This document shows, in pieces, positions 16,512-25,038 of a stretch of 64,000 nucleotides of DNA. This DNA is from DATARH01 sp050246595 (lineage in GTDB: Bacteria > Pseudomonadota > Alphaproteobacteria > ATCC43930 > CGMCC-115725). Below the pieces are notes generated by a model that saw nothing but the letters and a program-made list of their open reading frames with translations, did no database searches and was not told the DNA's origin. A program made the translations under genes and the position numbers. The stretch's first letter is position 1, and each line of letters opens with the position of its first letter. The DNA lies in assembly GCA_050246595.1 (NCBI GenBank), contig JBFWVT010000016.1, positions 1-64,000 on the forward strand, read 5' to 3'.

Positions 16512-18236
16512 TTATTCACTCAACATCATGTCGCTGATCTTTTCGGCCGTCATCAGCGTCGGGAAATTGGTGTTGGCGCAGGGCACGGCGGGAAACAGCG
16601 AGGCGTCGACGACGCGCAAACCGGCGACGCCGCGCACACGGCCCTGATTGTCGGTCACCGCCATCGGATCGCTGTCCGCCCCCATGCGGCAGGTGCAGGA
16701 GGCGTGCCAGACGCCGATCGCGGCCTTGCGGATGAATTCCTCCAACGCGTCGTCGTCGGTCATCAACTGGTCGAAGCGGTAGCCCTCAACGATAAACCGG
16801 TCGATGATCCAGCGCCGCAGCCACTCCGGTCCGTCGAGCAGCCGGGCGACAATACCGGTCAGCCGCCGGTTCTTATCGTTGACGACGCCGATCTGGCGCA
16901 CTCGGTCGCTATAGCTCGCCGGGAACGGGTCGCTGACCGCCTCGCGCATCGCTTCGAGCATGTGCAGCCGGCCAAAGCGGCGGAACCCGTCCATCAGCCG
17001 GTCGAGATCGCGCCGATCCGACAACAGGTTGAACTCGACGATCGGCTCGGCCCGCCAGTCGCGCGACGAAAGCCGAACCTGCCCGGTCTCGGACAAGGTC
17101 TTGTAGACGCAGACCAGTTTTGACGCGATCTGCTCGCCGACCGCGTGCCACGCCGATTTGCTGACCACCGCGACAAACATGTCGCCGGGCGGGATATCGT
17201 CGAGACCCGACGAATAGCGCAGCGCCAGCAGGATGTGCCGCCTTGTCAGCCCGTTGAGCCGCGCCTGTCTTTTCATAAACGACGACACCGAAACCGACGG
17301 ATGATCCATCAGCCGCTGCCCGACCCCCGGCAGATGCGCGCGCACCTCGATCCCGAGATCCTTGAGCGTCGGAGCCGGTCCGATGCCGGCGCGCAAGAGA
17401 TGCGCCGGCGAGTGGATCGCGCCTGAGCACACGATGACCTCGCCGCCATTGGGGCCGCGGTTCGGATCGACGCGGAACTCGGTTTCCTTCCCTTGCACAA
17501 GCGCCTTGACGCCGACGCATCGCAACCCCTCGAACAGCAGCCCGGTTACCTGCGTCTCTGCCGAGATCGTCAGGTTCGGGCGGCGGCGCGTCTCGGGGTC
17601 GAGATAACCGATCGCGGCCGAGACGCGCCGGTCGTTGAGGTTCGAGATCGTGATCGGGAAATAGCCGTCGCGGTATTCGCCGTTCTGGTCCTCGATATAG
17701 TCGTATCCGGCCTCCTTGAGGGCGGCGGCGACCGCCTTGGCATGGCCGCACCACATGTCGGGAAAGATGCGGCGCACCGGGATGCGGCCGTCCCTGCCGT
17801 GATACGGGCCGTCAAAATCCATGTCGCGCTCGACCTTTTTGAAATAGGGCAGCACCGCGTTCCAGTTCCACCCCGCGGCGCCCTTTTCCTCCCATTCGTC
17901 GTAATCGGTCGGGGCGCCGCGATTGGCGAGCTGACCGTTGATCGACGAGCCGCCGCCGAGCACGCGGGCCTGCTCGTATTTACGCAAGGGCGGGCGCTCG
18001 TCGGGCCGGTTGTGCGGCACGATCTGCGTGTGGACCTTGAGTTCCTGCCAATGGAAGCGCGGGTCGAAATAGGCCGTGCCGGGGTAGGAATCGAGGATTT
18101 CGGGCGGCACCTTGCCGTCCGGCGTGTCCTGCCCGGCCTCGCACAACAGCACCCGGTTGGCGCTTTTCGCGGACAGCCGGTGGGCCATGACCGAGCCGGC
18201 CGAGCCGCCGCCGACGATGATGTAGTCGTAAGCCAT
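16512..18236 (-). CDS. GMC-family FAD-dependent oxidoreductase
   Basis: A 574-residue flavoprotein of the choline-dehydrogenase/alcohol-oxidase family that oxidises an alcohol. It has the FAD-binding start IIVGGGSAGSVMAHRLS, GMC signature 1 ARVLGGGSSINGQLANRG, signature 2 VCSGAIHSPAHLLRAGIGP, and the C-terminal active site WHASCTCRMG (catalytic His about 511) with ANTNFP (Asn 555/557). The length is normal. Start ATG 18236 follows GGGGACGG. No BetB or dedicated cytochrome partner is adjacent, so the substrate is unknown. Confidence 0.9.
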   Translation of the reverse strand: MAYDYIIVGGGSAGSVMAHRLSAKSANRVLLCEAGQDTPDGKVPPEILDSYPGTAYFDPRFHWQELKVHTQIVPHNRPDERPPLRKYEQARVLGGGSSINGQLANRGAPTDYDEWEEKGAAGWNWNAVLPYFKKVERDMDFDGPYHGRDGRIPVRRIFPDMWCGHAKAVAAALKEAGYDYIEDQNGEYRDGYFPITISNLNDRRVSAAIGYLDPETRRRPNLTISAETQVTGLLFEGLRCVGVKALVQGKETEFRVDPNRGPNGGEVIVCSGAIHSPAHLLRAGIGPAPTLKDLGIEVRAHLPGVGQRLMDHPSVSVSSFMKRQARLNGLTRRHILLALRYSSGLDDIPPGDMFVAVVSKSAWHAVGEQIASKLVCVYKTLSETGQVRLSSRDWRAEPIVEFNLLSDRRDLDRLMDGFRRFGRLHMLEAMREAVSDPFPASYSDRVRQIGVVNDKNRRLTGIVARLLDGPEWLRRWIIDRFIVEGYRFDQLMTDDDALEEFIRKAAIGVWHASCTCRMGADSDPMAVTDNQGRVRGVAGLRVVDASLFPAVPCANTNFPTLMTAEKISDMMLSE

Positions 18237-18534
18237 TTCCGTCCCCGTATCGTTCGAACAAACCAGTCGCCCGGACCAATCGTCGTCGGGGCGCGATCCG
18301 ATAGGTGCTTATCCCGCGCCCGGAGCCGGCCCGCAAGATGTCGCGCTCTGATCCGGAGAGCCGAAACCGGTACGACGATACTCAACCTGCCGTAAAATTG
18401 GTGAACGCCGAGCGTCGCCTTCCGTTTGCGGAGTAACGGTGCCGGAGCGTCCTCCGGCCCGCACAACTTGTATTGACGCTTGGAGGATCGGAAGCAGCGC
18501 TTTTCCGGTCATCTTATCAAAGGAGAAAGAACTG

Positions 18535-18867
18535 ATGAGAGGCATGATCCGCACGCTGGCGCTGGGCGCCGTCCTGGCCGCGGGTGCGACGACTGCGGCG
18601 ATGGCGCAGGGCTACAACAACACCGGCTATAACCTCCCATACGCGAGCAGCGTCTATCCCGACAGCAACTACTATTATCAGGGAAATCGCAGCCCTTACG
18701 ATTGGCGGGGCTATTACGGTTACGGTGACCGCGGCAACCGCTATAATTATCACAGCAACAACTACGGCTACGGCAGCTCGTACCAGCCCCGCTGGGATTG
18801 GGGTGGCGGAACCTGGTATGATGGCGGGCACAATCGCCCGTACTATCCCGGCTATTGGGGCCGCTGA
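18535..18867 (+). CDS. small secreted Tyr/Gly/Asn-rich protein
   Basis: A 110-residue protein with an N-terminal signal peptide (RTLALGAVLAAGATTAAMAQ, cleavage likely after AMA) and a mature part of low complexity: about a quarter tyrosine, with repeated YG, GYG and NY steps and no cysteines. A good ribosome site (AAGGAG) precedes the start. No family is recognised; it may be a cell-surface or matrix protein. The next gene (19063) starts with a very similar signal peptide (KTLALGAAFAIG), so the two may be related or co-expressed envelope proteins. Confidence 0.72.
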   Translation: MRGMIRTLALGAVLAAGATTAAMAQGYNNTGYNLPYASSVYPDSNYYYQGNRSPYDWRGYYGYGDRGNRYNYHSNNYGYGSSYQPRWDWGGGTWYDGGHNRPYYPGYWGR

Positions 18868-19062
18868 TCAGCCGAGCTTGGCTCCACCCTGGGACGCGGG
18901 GTTCGACCCAACCCAGGTTGTGCGAGGCTCCCGCCCCGGCGCGCCGAAAGCACTCCGGGGCGCGCTGGAACAGACTCGGTCGCGTGAATGTTTCCAAACT
19001 TGACAGCGGTTAATTGCCGCCTGTGTGCTTTCTCGAACTGGGTTGGAATGGAGATTCCGCTG

Positions 19063-19458
19063 ATGGGCAACAAACTCAAAACACTGGCGCTCGGCGCCGC
19101 CTTTGCGATCGGCATGTCGGGCGGCATGTCGGGCGCGGCATTCGCACAGGCCTGCCCGCCGGGTTATTACTGGTCGGCGGGCATGTGCTATCCGGGGGCG
19201 GCCTACGCGCCGAACAATCCGGTTTCGGGCGCGGCCGCGGGGGCGAGTGCCGGCGCGGCGCAAGGCTCCGCGGCGGCCGGTCCGGTGGGGGCGATTGTCG
19301 GCGGCGCGCTCGGCACCGCAGGCGGCGCGCTGGCGGGGACGACCAACATGCTGACCGGACAGCCGGCGGCGACGGTCGGTACGACAGTACCCCCGGCCGC
19401 GCCGGGACCCTGCCCGGTCGGCCAAGTGTTCTACCAGGGCTATTGCTATCAGCGCTAG
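19063..19458 (+). CDS. small secreted glycine-zipper-like protein
   Basis: A 131-residue exported protein. The signal peptide runs to about residue 28 (SGAAFAQ). The mature part begins ACPPGYYWSAGMCYPG, then has an Ala/Gly-rich glycine-zipper-like segment (AGPVGAIVGGALGTAGGALAG, shown here only in part as GAIVGGALGTAGGALAG), and ends CPVGQVFYQGYCYQ; two CPxGxxxxxGxCY modules flank the zipper. The pattern suggests an outer-membrane or periplasmic structural protein. Start ATG 19063 is preceded by GGAG; ATG 19048 is an alternative. Function unknown. Confidence 0.72.
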   Translation: MGNKLKTLALGAAFAIGMSGGMSGAAFAQACPPGYYWSAGMCYPGAAYAPNNPVSGAAAGASAGAAQGSAAAGPVGAIVGGALGTAGGALAGTTNMLTGQPAATVGTTVPPAAPGPCPVGQVFYQGYCYQR

Positions 19459-19533
19459 CGGCGCAGCGCCTACGCAAAGGAAACCCGGCCGGCTGATGCG
19501 GTCGGCCGGGGTCGCGAACCAACAGAGGCCGGC

Positions 19534-19782
19534 CTACCCGCCGCCGATTTTCGGGATCAGCACGATCTCGCTGTCGGGCCCGAGCGGCGTCTGCCAGGCA
19601 TCCTGGTAGATCTCGCCGTCGATCGCGACGGCCATCCCCTCGTCGATCTGGTTTCCCAGCCCCGGAAAGCGGCGGTCCAGCTCGGCAATCATACGGCGGA
19701 CCGTATCGGCCTCGACCTCGAACACGGTCTCGCCGCCGGTGAACCGGCGGGCCGCCATTCCGGAGAGGATCACGCGGGGCAC
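19534..19782 (-). CDS. MoaD/ThiS-family sulfur-carrier-like protein
   Basis: An 82-residue beta-grasp protein ending KIGGG, with FTGGETVFEVEADTVRRMIAELDRRFPGL, GMAVAIDGEIYQD and DSEIVLIPKIGGG, the pattern of MoaD/ThiS ubiquitin-like carriers. In these proteins the C-terminal Gly-Gly is activated and thiocarboxylated. The GTG at 19782 is used because it starts the fold and has GAGGG upstream; longer in-frame sequence upstream is REP-type DNA. It follows the Mo-binding subunit on the same strand by 204 bp and is likely part of that operon, so a role in molybdopterin cofactor supply or sulfuration is plausible but unproven. Confidence 0.75.
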   Translation of the reverse strand: MPRVILSGMAARRFTGGETVFEVEADTVRRMIAELDRRFPGLGNQIDEGMAVAIDGEIYQDAWQTPLGPDSEIVLIPKIGGG

Positions 19783-19798
19783 CGGTCCCTCATCCTGC

Positions 19799-19919
19799 CC
19801 CTCTCCCGCATTGCGGGAGAGGGTGGCTCGCCCAGCCGGGCGAGCCGGGTGAGGGTATTTCGGCGTTACGGCCATCTGCCCCCCCACCCCGGCCCCCTCT
19901 CCCGATAAGGGAGAGGGGG
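19799..19919. repeat. pair of CCCTCTCCC-type palindromic repeats
   Basis: CCCTCTCCCGCA and its complement at 19799-19823 (1-nt loop), and CCCCCTCTCCC with its complement at 19893-19919 (loop GATAA), with a GC-rich link between. The same CCCTCTCCCGC hairpin recurs at 22302-22326, 22401-22425 and, as a variant, at 49594-49617. These are REP-like intergenic elements and could stabilise mRNA ends in the Mo-hydroxylase operon. Confidence 0.7.
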
Positions 19920-19986
19920 GCTGACCTCGGGAACAAAGGATCCAACTCTCCTGCCTCCCGGTGGGCCGGAGTGCCGCGCGACAAAG

Positions 19987-22278
19987 TTACTCCGCCGCCA
20001 GCCGGGGCGGGTCCTGCGCGTCGAGCGCGGCGCGCAGCTTTGGCGGCGAGATCGGCAGGTCGCGCATGCGCATCCCGATCGCGTCGCAGATCGCGTTGGC
20101 GACCGCCGCCATCGGCGGCACGATCGGCACCTCGCCGACACCGCGCGCGCCGAACGGATGGCGCGGGTTCGGCACCTCGATCATGACCGCCTCGATCATC
20201 GGCAGATCGGAAGCGACCGGGATGCGGTAATCGAGAAAGCCGGGGTTATCGAGCCGCCCGTTCCTGTCGTAGACGTATTCCTCGTTGAGCGCCCAGCCGA
20301 TCCCCTGCGTGACGCCGCCCTGGATCTGGCCCTCGACATAGGACGGATGGATCGCGCGGCCGACATCCTGGACCGCCGTATAGCGCAGGATTTTGACAAA
20401 GCCGGTTTCGCGGTCGACCTCGACATCGCAGATATGCGTCGCAAAGCCGGCCCCGGCGCCCTGCGCATTGAGCGACACCTCGGCGCTGATCGGGCCGCCG
20501 GTACGTCCGGCCTTCACTGCGATCTCCTGAAGCGACAGCGGCTCGAAACTGCCGGCGTTCGGACCGGCCGGGTAGGCTTTCCCCTCTTTCCACTCGACCG
20601 CCTCGGGGCTGATGTCCCAGATCATCGCGGCGCGTTTCTTGAGTTCGACGACGACCTTTTCGGCCGCCTGCGTCACCGCCATACCGGTCGCAAAAGTGAC
20701 CCGGCTGCCGCCGGTCAGAAAGCAGTAGCCGGCCTGCGCCGTGTCGCCGACGATCGGGCGCACCCGTTCATACGGGATGCCGAGCACCTCGGCCGCCATC
20801 ATCGCCAGCGAGGCGCGCGAGCCGCCGATATCGGGGTTGCCCTCGACGACGCTGGCGGTGCCGTCCTCGTTGATGTGGACGGTGGCGGCCGACTCGCCGC
20901 CGATATTGAACCAGAACCCCGAGGCGATGCCGCGCCCCTGGTTCGGCCCGAGGCGGGTCTTCAGATGCTCGTGCGCCTTCGCCGCCTCGACGGTCTGCAT
21001 ATAGCCGATATTGGCCCAGGTCGGCCCGTGCGCGGCCTTGGTGCCGTCCGTCGCGGCGTTGATTTCGCGCAGCCTGAGCGGGTCGATGTTCAACTCGCGG
21101 GCCAGCTCGTCCATGCAGCTTTCGGTGCCGAAGGTCGAGTTCGGCGCGCCGGGCGCGCGATAGGCGGCGACTTTCGGCCGGTTCGAGACGACATCGTAGC
21201 CGACGATATTGACATTCGGGATGTCGTACATCGCCAGACCGCACATGCAGGCCGGTCCGACCGGCGAACCCGGAAAGGCGCCGGCCTGGAGCTTGACGAC
21301 GAGTTCGGCCGCCACCAGCGTTCCGTCCTTTTTGGCGCCGAGCTTGACCTCGTAGACACCGCCGGCCGCCGGTCCGGTGGCGCGGAACACCTCCTCGCGG
21401 CTCATCACGATCTTGACCGGGCGACCGGCCTTTTTCGACAGCGCCAGCGCGACCGGCTCCAGATAGACCAGCGTCTTGCCGCCGAACCCGCCGCCGATCT
21501 CCGCCGGGATCGCGCGGATATTGGCCATGTCGATGCCGAGCAGCTTGGCGCAGTAGGCGCGCACCATGAACTGACCCTGGCTCGAACTCCAGATCGTGCA
21601 CTGCCCGTCGGGGGCGATCGAGACGACGCAGGCATGCGGCTCGATATAGGCCTGATGCACCGGCTGGCTGGTATAGCGGCGCTCGATCGTGACCTCGGCC
21701 TCGCGCCAGCCCTGCGCGAAATCGCCCTTCACAAAGGTGACGCGCTTGGCGACATTCGACGGCGCGGTCGGTTTCTCATCGACGCCCTGCGTGTAGAGAT
21801 CGTCGTGCAGGACCGGCGCGCCCGGCCGCATCGCGTCCTCGACATCGATGACGTGCGGCAGCACCTCGTACTCGACCTCGATCAGGTCGAGCGCCTCCTC
21901 GGCGATCCACGGCTCGGTCGCCGCCACCGCCGCGACCGCGTGGCCTTCATAGAGCGCCTTGTCGCGCGCCATGCAGTTGCGCGACAGATCGCGGAAATTC
22001 ATCGGCCCTTCGCCGACAAAGGCTTCCTCGGAGGGGATCTCGGGAAAATCCGCCGCCGTGACGACGGCCTTGACGCCGGGCAGAGCCAGCGCCTTCTGCG
22101 TGTGGATCGCCTTGATCCGGGCGTGGGCATGCGGGCTGCGCTTGATCTTGGCCCACACCATGCCCGGCATCGTCATGTCGGCGCCGAAATTGGCGCGTCC
22201 GATGACCTTTTCGACCCCGTCGGGACGGATCGGCCTGGTGCCGACGATTTTCAGAGACGCCTTATCGAGATACGTCAT
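19987..22278 (-). CDS. molybdenum hydroxylase, large Mo-binding subunit (xanthine dehydrogenase/CoxL family)
   Basis: A 763-residue molybdopterin-binding subunit. The fold opens with GRANFGADMTMPGMVWAKI and HAHARI; cofactor contacts include AEIGGGFGGKT and YRAPGAPNSTF, and the C-terminal GARGVGEVPIVPP contains the glutamate (GVGE) that acts as base in this family. No CoxL-type VAYRCSFR loop is seen, so CO oxidation is not indicated; xanthine, nicotinate, aldehyde or other heterocycle hydroxylation is likelier. The ATG at 22278 follows AGGGAGCAG. The genes for the FAD and 2Fe-2S subunits lie upstream, giving the usual three-subunit enzyme. Confidence 0.9.
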   Translation of the reverse strand: MTYLDKASLKIVGTRPIRPDGVEKVIGRANFGADMTMPGMVWAKIKRSPHAHARIKAIHTQKALALPGVKAVVTAADFPEIPSEEAFVGEGPMNFRDLSRNCMARDKALYEGHAVAAVAATEPWIAEEALDLIEVEYEVLPHVIDVEDAMRPGAPVLHDDLYTQGVDEKPTAPSNVAKRVTFVKGDFAQGWREAEVTIERRYTSQPVHQAYIEPHACVVSIAPDGQCTIWSSSQGQFMVRAYCAKLLGIDMANIRAIPAEIGGGFGGKTLVYLEPVALALSKKAGRPVKIVMSREEVFRATGPAAGGVYEVKLGAKKDGTLVAAELVVKLQAGAFPGSPVGPACMCGLAMYDIPNVNIVGYDVVSNRPKVAAYRAPGAPNSTFGTESCMDELARELNIDPLRLREINAATDGTKAAHGPTWANIGYMQTVEAAKAHEHLKTRLGPNQGRGIASGFWFNIGGESAATVHINEDGTASVVEGNPDIGGSRASLAMMAAEVLGIPYERVRPIVGDTAQAGYCFLTGGSRVTFATGMAVTQAAEKVVVELKKRAAMIWDISPEAVEWKEGKAYPAGPNAGSFEPLSLQEIAVKAGRTGGPISAEVSLNAQGAGAGFATHICDVEVDRETGFVKILRYTAVQDVGRAIHPSYVEGQIQGGVTQGIGWALNEEYVYDRNGRLDNPGFLDYRIPVASDLPMIEAVMIEVPNPRHPFGARGVGEVPIVPPMAAVANAICDAIGMRMRDLPISPPKLRAALDAQDPPRLAAE

Positions 22279-22301
22279 GCGATCTGCTCCCTGGCACATG
22301 C

Positions 22302-22425
22302 CCCTCTCCCGCACTGCGGGAGAGGGTGCCGAGCAAAGCGAGGCGGGTGAGGGTGCCGGAGGCGGCACCCTCACCCACCAAGCGCTTCGCGCTTGGTCCC
22401 CCCTCTCCCGCGGTGCGGGAGAGGG
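22302..22425. repeat. cluster of four palindromes within the Mo-hydroxylase operon
   Basis: In order: CCCTCTCCCGCA hairpin (22302-22326), a perfect 14-bp stem GGGTGAGGGTGCCG with its complement (22345-22376), ACCAAGCGC hairpin (22377-22397), and CCCTCTCCCGC hairpin (22401-22425). The block fills the whole gap between the Fe-S and Mo subunit genes. As RNA it would fold strongly and could cause partial termination or protect the upstream message. Confidence 0.75.
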
Positions 22426-22435
22426 TATGGTTTGT

Positions 22436-22927
22436 CTAGGCGCCGGGCCGCTGCTGGCCGCGCACCACCTCGGCAGCGTCGAGCACGGCGCGGACGATCT
22501 TGTCGTAGCCGGTGCAGCGGCACAGATTGCCGGCCAGCCAGTAGCGGGTCTCTTCCTCGGTCGGGTTCGGGTTGTGGTCGAGCAGCGCCTTGGCCGCGAC
22601 GATAAACCCCGGTGTGCAGAAGCCGCATTGCAGCGCCGCGTGTTCGAGGAATTTCTGCTGCACCGGGTGCAGCGTGTCGCCCTCGGCGACGCCCTCGATC
22701 GTCGTGATCTTGCGGCCCTCGGCCTCGACGCCGAGCATCAGGCACGAACAGACGATCTCGCCGTCGCAGATGATCGTGCAGGCGCCGCAGTCGCCCGAGC
22801 CGCAGCCTTCCTTGCTGCCGGTCAGGTTGAGTTCGTCGCGCAGCACGTCGAGCATCGTCTGCTGCGCCTCGCACAGATACTCGACCGGCTCTCCGTTGAT
22901 GACAGTGGTTACGTGATGCTTACTCAT
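22436..22927 (-). CDS. molybdenum hydroxylase, 2Fe-2S subunit
   Basis: A 163-residue small subunit with two 2Fe-2S clusters. The plant-ferredoxin-like cluster uses CGSGDCGAC (C42, C47, C50) and a fourth cysteine about 12 residues later (SCLML); the second is in the C-terminal helical domain, QCGFCTPGF and NLCRCTGY. Length and spacing match CoxS/XdhC-type subunits. It passes electrons from the Mo site to FAD. GGGAG lies 8 nt before the ATG at 22927, and the gene follows the FAD subunit by 21 bp, so it is co-transcribed. Confidence 0.93.
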   Translation of the reverse strand: MSKHHVTTVINGEPVEYLCEAQQTMLDVLRDELNLTGSKEGCGSGDCGACTIICDGEIVCSCLMLGVEAEGRKITTIEGVAEGDTLHPVQQKFLEHAALQCGFCTPGFIVAAKALLDHNPNPTEEETRYWLAGNLCRCTGYDKIVRAVLDAAEVVRGQQRPGA

Positions 22928-22948
22928 TCAGACAACTCCCGAAACGTG

Positions 22949-23818
22949 TCAGCGCGACGCCGCGCGCTCGAAGGCCTGGGCCGCCACCCGGCGCGCCAGC
23001 ACGCCGGCGACCTTGGTGCGGTATTCGATCGTGCCGCGCTTGTCGGTGATCGGCTTGCAGGCGGCCTGCGCCGCCGCGTCGAGCGCCTTTAGCGTGTTGT
23101 CGTCGAGCTTGTTGCCGATCAGCGCCCGCGCCGCTTCCTCGACAACGAGCTGGGTCGGCGCGACGGCGCCGAGCACGACGCGCGCATCGGCGCAGGTGCC
23201 GTCCGGGTTCAGGGTCACGTTGACCGCAACCCCGACCACCGCGATGTCCATCTCGGTGCGCGGGATAAAGCGCTGATAGGCGTCGCACTGGCGCGGCTTC
23301 GGCTTTGGGACCCTGAACTCGACGACAAACTCGCCCTTTTCGAGCGAGGTACGGCCCGGCCCGGTGACGATGTTCTCGACCGGCACCTCGCGCTTGCCGT
23401 TCGGGCCGGCGACGACCGCGATCGTGCGGGCGGCGATCACCGGCGGCACGCTGTCGGCGGCCGGCGAGGCGTTGCACAGATTGCCGGCGATCGAGGCGCG
23501 ACCCTGGATCTGCTGCGAGCCGATCAGGTCCACCCCCTCGACAATGCCGGGCCAGGCATGTTCAAGCCGCTGGTCGGCGCTGATCATCACACCCGGGGTC
23601 GCGGCGCCGATCACGAAATAGTCGCCCTCCTCGCGGATCCCGATGATCCCGGGGATGTGCTTGGTATCGACGATCAGTTCGGGCTTGAGCCGCCCGCTCT
23701 TCAACTGGACCAACAGATCGGTCCCGCCCGACAGAACCCTCGCCTGACCGGCGGCGCCGGCCAGTGCCCTGACGGCCTCGTCCACCGTCGCCGGTGCCGT
23801 ATAGCTGACCCTCGGCAT
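22949..23818 (-). CDS. molybdenum hydroxylase, FAD-binding medium subunit
   Basis: A 289-residue FAD subunit of the CoxM/XdhB family. It shows the N-terminal ARVLSGGTDLLVQLKSGRL pattern and, after a spacer, IGSQQIQGRASIAGNLCNASPAAD, both FAD contacts, then a C-terminal CO-dehydrogenase flavoprotein domain (about 175-285). The ATG at 23818 has AGGAG 6 nt upstream and begins exactly at the family N-terminus MPRVSYTAP. It is the first structural gene of the operon and lies 141 bp downstream of a Crp/Fnr-type regulator on the same strand. Confidence 0.92.
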   Translation of the reverse strand: MPRVSYTAPATVDEAVRALAGAAGQARVLSGGTDLLVQLKSGRLKPELIVDTKHIPGIIGIREEGDYFVIGAATPGVMISADQRLEHAWPGIVEGVDLIGSQQIQGRASIAGNLCNASPAADSVPPVIAARTIAVVAGPNGKREVPVENIVTGPGRTSLEKGEFVVEFRVPKPKPRQCDAYQRFIPRTEMDIAVVGVAVNVTLNPDGTCADARVVLGAVAPTQLVVEEAARALIGNKLDDNTLKALDAAAQAACKPITDKRGTIEYRTKVAGVLARRVAAQAFERAASR

Positions 23819-23959
23819 GTTCGCTCCTGAAAATGACGCGGCAACGCGCCGCCCGGTCCGCGCCCGACAGGCTCTCCGATGCACGGAGAGGAGCAGGCGG
23901 GCCCCGGTCGGGCGCCGCATGGTGCTGGCTTACACCACCGGCACCGTCGCCGTGAAGCC

Positions 23960-24778
23960 CTAATTCCCGAACCGGGCGATCGGAACGCGCTCTTGTGTTG
24001 CCGGCATCTCGGGGAATTCGGCCGGTTGCGGCAGACCCTGCGCCAGCTCGCGCAGCCGCTCGATATCCCGAATGATGACGACCTGGCGCTCGACCAGCAC
24101 GATCCTTTCCTCGCGCAGCCGCCGCAGCGTGCGGTTGACATGCACGAGGGTCAGCCCGAGATGGTCGGCGATCTGCTCCTGGGTCAGCGGCAGGTTGAAG
24201 GTGGGGCGGTTGATCAGCTCCCGCTGCCGCAGCCGGTCATGGATGTCGAGCAGCAGCACGCAGAGACGGGCATGGGCGTCGAGCCGCCCGATGCTCGCGG
24301 TCAGCCGGTCGGCGCGCCAGCGCGCCTCGGCGATCTGCGCCAGCAGAAACATCGAAATGCACGGGTCGCGGAGCAGTTCGCGCAACGCAGCCGCGCCGAG
24401 CAGGTGGTAGCCGACCCGGTTGGCCCCGAAGACGTCCTCCATCGCGCGGGCCAGCACGATATTGTGCAGCCCGCCAAAATCGCCGCTCACCAGAACGCGC
24501 AGGATCGCGCGGCGGCCGTCGGGCATTGTGCAGGAGCGATAGGCAAATCCGCTGCGGATCAGGATCGCCGCCGGTTCCGACATCCCGGCGCGCAGCAGCG
24601 GCGCGTCGCGCCCGACATGACGCAGCGGCGTCTGCATAAAAGCCGCGCGCAAGCGATGGCTGCCGAGCAGCAGATCCTCGGTCGCGGCGGGGGCGAAACG
24701 CGGGCGCTCCCAGTTCTCCGCTCGCGGCTGCCCCGGGTCTTGCATCCCTGGGTTTTGTATCCCCGGGTTTTGTATCAT
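23960..24778 (-). CDS. Crp/Fnr-family transcriptional regulator
   Basis: A 272-residue regulator: a cyclic-nucleotide-binding-type beta-barrel (about 40-160, RSGFAYRSCTMPDGRRAILRVLVSGDFGGL) and a C-terminal winged helix LTQEQIADHLGLTLVHVNRTLRRL. The cysteine set of true oxygen-sensing FNR is not present at the N-terminus, so the signal is unknown. The first residues contain a short repeat IQNPGIQNPGMQDPG, encoded by a near-exact DNA duplication. The ATG at 24778 is likely but later starts are possible because the repeat region is unusual. The Mo-hydroxylase operon lies directly downstream on the same strand and is the obvious candidate target. Confidence 0.85.
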   Translation of the reverse strand: MIQNPGIQNPGMQDPGQPRAENWERPRFAPAATEDLLLGSHRLRAAFMQTPLRHVGRDAPLLRAGMSEPAAILIRSGFAYRSCTMPDGRRAILRVLVSGDFGGLHNIVLARAMEDVFGANRVGYHLLGAAALRELLRDPCISMFLLAQIAEARWRADRLTASIGRLDAHARLCVLLLDIHDRLRQRELINRPTFNLPLTQEQIADHLGLTLVHVNRTLRRLREERIVLVERQVVIIRDIERLRELAQGLPQPAEFPEMPATQERVPIARFGN

Positions 24779-24861
24779 CGAGACGTGTTCCCCATCGCCG
24801 GTTTCTTGGGCAAACAGGCGCGTGCGCCGCCGCGAACCGGCGCCGCTGGTGCCAATGGTCG

Positions 24862-24875
24862 TTGATATAGATTTA
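24862..24875. promoter_or_regulatory. FNR-like binding site upstream of the Crp/Fnr regulator
   Basis: TTGATATAGATTTA matches the FNR consensus TTGATNNNNATCAA at 8 of 10 fixed positions and sits 84 bp before the regulator start in an AT-rich patch. It could serve autoregulation. It is one site seen by eye and may be chance. Confidence 0.25.
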
Positions 24876-25038
24876 AGCTCAAAAATGAGACATGCAAGGC
24901 TGGGACAATGCCCAGCCGCCCGACTCTTGGGTGGAACAGAACCCGGCGGCTGGTTGCGATCGCCGTGCCGATCGGTGATTGTCCCCATCCCACGGGCGGT
25001 CTTTTTTCCAACCGGGACAGACTGCTCCGCGCGGCTCG

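Noticed and set aside
15869..16519. 216-codon open frame in the repeat-rich kilobase
   Set aside because: It crosses both ends of the MITE-like element and a palindromic repeat; no ribosome site and no protein-like composition.
20158..22350. 730-codon open frame antisense to the Mo-binding subunit
   Set aside because: Composition typical of shadows (Asp/Arg/His/Ala); no start site support.
19987..23818. Naming the Mo hydroxylase as carbon monoxide dehydrogenase (coxLMS)
   Set aside because: The signature loop of CO-oxidising CoxL was not seen in the large subunit, so only the wider family is stated.
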